A DNA stretch of 64,000 nucleotides from Anabaena sphaerica FACHB-251 (lineage in GTDB: Bacteria; Cyanobacteriota; Cyanobacteriia; Cyanobacteriales; Nostocaceae). This document shows positions 62,462-64,000 of the stretch, in pieces. Both the position numbers and the translations under genes were made by a program. The notes under the pieces were generated by a model. It searched no databases. It was not told the origin of the DNA and saw nothing but the letters and a program-made list of their open reading frames with translations. Within the stretch, counting starts at the first letter, position 1. Each line of letters begins with the position of its first letter. The stretch lies in NCBI RefSeq assembly GCF_014696825.1, contig NZ_JACJQU010000014.1:62001-126000 (forward strand), in the 5' to 3' direction.

Positions 62462-62583
62462 TATATTTAATTGTGCCAAGTTACTTATTTACCTTTCAAC
62501 TATTACTGAAATTTAATTCTCTGGCAAAAACTTTGTTACAATTCACAATCCAAAATCTAAGAAAATCTAAGATGGAATAATTT

Positions 62584-64000
62584 ATGGATATTCGCGGCGT
62601 TTGGATCACAACAACAGATAGTAAAGTCCTTAATTCCAAGGACAACATTGCCGAGGCTATGAAGTTTCTAGCCGACACTGGATTTAACGTTGTATTTCCC
62701 GTTGTCTGGAATCAAGGCTTCACCAACTATCGCAGCGAAGTCATGCTGAAAAACTTTGGCGTGGAAATAAACCCGCGCGAGGAATTTAAAAAGAGAGATC
62801 CTTTAGCAGAATTAATTGCAGAAGCAAAAAAAGTTAATCTTGCGGTTATCCCTTGGTTTGAATATGGCTTTATGAGTTCTTATCAAAGAAATGGTGGACA
62901 CATCATCGCCAAAAAACCTAAATGGGCAGCGATTGATTATGCTGGTAAAAACCTTAGTGTAAATGATTATTATTGGCTAAATGCTCTTGATAGCGAAGTA
63001 CAGGAATTTTTATTAAGTTTGTTCTTAGAAGTCGTCAAAAAATATGAAGTTGTCGGCATTCAAGGTGATGATCATTTTCCCTGTTTTCCAATGGAAGGTG
63101 GTTACGACGAAAAAACTACTGCACGCTATCAGCAAGAGTTTAATCAACAACCACCAAAACCGCCAGAACGAGGAAATTCTAAAGATCCACAATGGCAAAA
63201 TCCACAATGGAAACAATGGGTAAGGTGGCGGGCTGATATTCTTTCCAATTTTTTAAGCCGTGTCTACCGAGAAATAATTAAGGTAAATCCTGAATTAATT
63301 ATTTCAATGGCACCGAGTATTTATCCTTGGGGTTATGAAAACTACCTGCAAGATTCTCAAACTTGGGTTGACCTGGGGTTAGTCGATTTAATTCATCCGC
63401 AATTATATCAACGCGAATTAGAACTTTATAAGAGAGATATAAATAGGCTGGTAGCTAATCAATTTAACAAGCAACAATTACCCCAATTAATTCCTGGTAT
63501 TCTTTTAAAACAAAGTACATATCGAATTGATACAGAACATTTATATCAGGCAGTAAAATATAATCGTTCCGTTGGTATTCAAGGGGAAGTTTTCTGGTTC
63601 TATGAAGGTTTGCGAGAAAATAATAATGCTTTAGCTAATATTTTAAAATCTAGTATTTATTCTCAACCTCCTGGAAAATTTGACGCGAAAGAAATTAAAA
63701 ATAATACCTTTACCCATCGGCGAATAAATAATGATTATTGTTACATAACTACATCAGAGGAAATTAGTCTCAAGGTAGCATTTGATTGGGTTGAGCCATT
63801 TTCTGAAGGTATGGCAGCCTTAAAAATGGGTTACAAATGGGGTTTCATTGATAAAACAGGTAAACTTATCAGTAGACTTCAGTTTGATACTGCTGCACCT
63901 TTTTCAGAAGGATTGGCTTTAGTAAGCATTAAGAATAAATATCGGTATATTGATAAAACAGGCCAATTTATTCCTGTTAAAACTGTTAAAGAATGGGATG
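62584..64000 (+). CDS. GH10-like (DUF187/GHL10) glycoside hydrolase fused to WG repeats (partial)
   Basis: The frame opens at ATG 62584 and is still open at the window edge (472 codons seen). Residues 1 to about 355 resemble the GHL10 family: RGVWITTTDSKVLNSKDNIA near 4-23, GFNVVFPVVWNQGFTNYRSE near 33-52, DPLAELIAEAKKVNLAVIPW near 73-92, VVGIQGDDHFP near 157-167, and SVGIQGEVFWFYEGL near 329-343. These are TIM-barrel hydrolases, probably acting on cell-wall or sheath glycans. From about residue 395, WG repeats begin (KWGFIDKTGKLISRLQFDTA near 418-437). No signal peptide is seen, which is unusual for this family. The upstream SLH gene also carries WG repeats. Confidence 0.8.
   Translation, partial: MDIRGVWITTTDSKVLNSKDNIAEAMKFLADTGFNVVFPVVWNQGFTNYRSEVMLKNFGVEINPREEFKKRDPLAELIAEAKKVNLAVIPWFEYGFMSSYQRNGGHIIAKKPKWAAIDYAGKNLSVNDYYWLNALDSEVQEFLLSLFLEVVKKYEVVGIQGDDHFPCFPMEGGYDEKTTARYQQEFNQQPPKPPERGNSKDPQWQNPQWKQWVRWRADILSNFLSRVYREIIKVNPELIISMAPSIYPWGYENYLQDSQTWVDLGLVDLIHPQLYQRELELYKRDINRLVANQFNKQQLPQLIPGILLKQSTYRIDTEHLYQAVKYNRSVGIQGEVFWFYEGLRENNNALANILKSSIYSQPPGKFDAKEIKNNTFTHRRINNDYCYITTSEEISLKVAFDWVEPFSEGMAALKMGYKWGFIDKTGKLISRLQFDTAAPFSEGLALVSIKNKYRYIDKTGQFIPVKTVKEWD

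Overview
The window reads as a chromosomal segment of a filamentous, probably heterocyst-forming cyanobacterium (Anabaena/Nostoc/Dolichospermum type). Evidence: the HIP1 octamer GCGATCGC recurs along most of the window; heptameric tandem repeats typical of Nostocales (GGGAACA and relatives) sit in many intergenic gaps; an RNA-binding-protein gene is followed by rpsU; and there are a cytochrome c6-like protein, a lumen-type pentapeptide protein, SLH, Uma2, DUF4351/Rpn and AAA-like/WD40 families common in this group. The DNA is AT-rich. I saw no tRNA, rRNA, CRISPR array or complete insertion sequence.

Layout. 1-6.5 kb: tail of an RTX-repeat protein, a miniature inverted-repeat element abutting rsmI, a PH-domain protein, a DUF29 gene broken by one stop codon, a PfkB kinase, a DUF218 protein, a CysQ-like phosphatase, and the rbp-rpsU pair with a hairpin between them. 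7-13.9 kb: conserved unknowns, a lipoprotein, a methyltransferase, a membrane glycosyltransferase, a coiled-coil protein, and a tight run of small protein, cytochrome c6-like protein and aldo/keto reductase. 14-18.7 kb: accessory region with a Z1-type ATPase and a small partner, a Uma2 nuclease-like gene, DUF4385, a VOC protein and an unknown. 19-27 kb: an anchored methyltransferase overlapping a metallophosphoesterase, two tandem MscS channels, an ARMT1/DUF89 protein and a flavin monooxygenase.

27.8-29.8 kb holds a two-gene ABC-type ATPase plus TOPRIM-like cassette that resembles AbiL/PARIS-type anti-phage modules. 29.8-36.9 kb is largely envelope related (MurJ, lumenal pentapeptide protein, LCP ligase, GDP-mannose synthesis, UbiB-like kinase). 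37-42.4 kb carries two neighbouring proteins sharing an N-terminal AAA-like domain, one fused to a diguanylate cyclase and one to 14 WD40 repeats. 42.5-50 kb: ABC exporter pair, Rpn-type nuclease and a decayed paralogue, a Ser/Thr kinase, an alpha/beta hydrolase and a tandem SagB-type oxidoreductase. 50-61 kb: pnp, a SNF2 helicase and a SWIM protein separated by another Rpn gene, a stomatin-like protein, folP and tpiA. 61-64 kb: an SLH/WG-repeat gene that looks damaged at both ends, then a GH10-like hydrolase with WG repeats running off the window.

The most promising under-described systems are the ATPase/TOPRIM-like cassette (27821-29817) and the Z1 plus 155-residue pair (13988-16670). Functions are assigned by reading motifs; no database search was possible.
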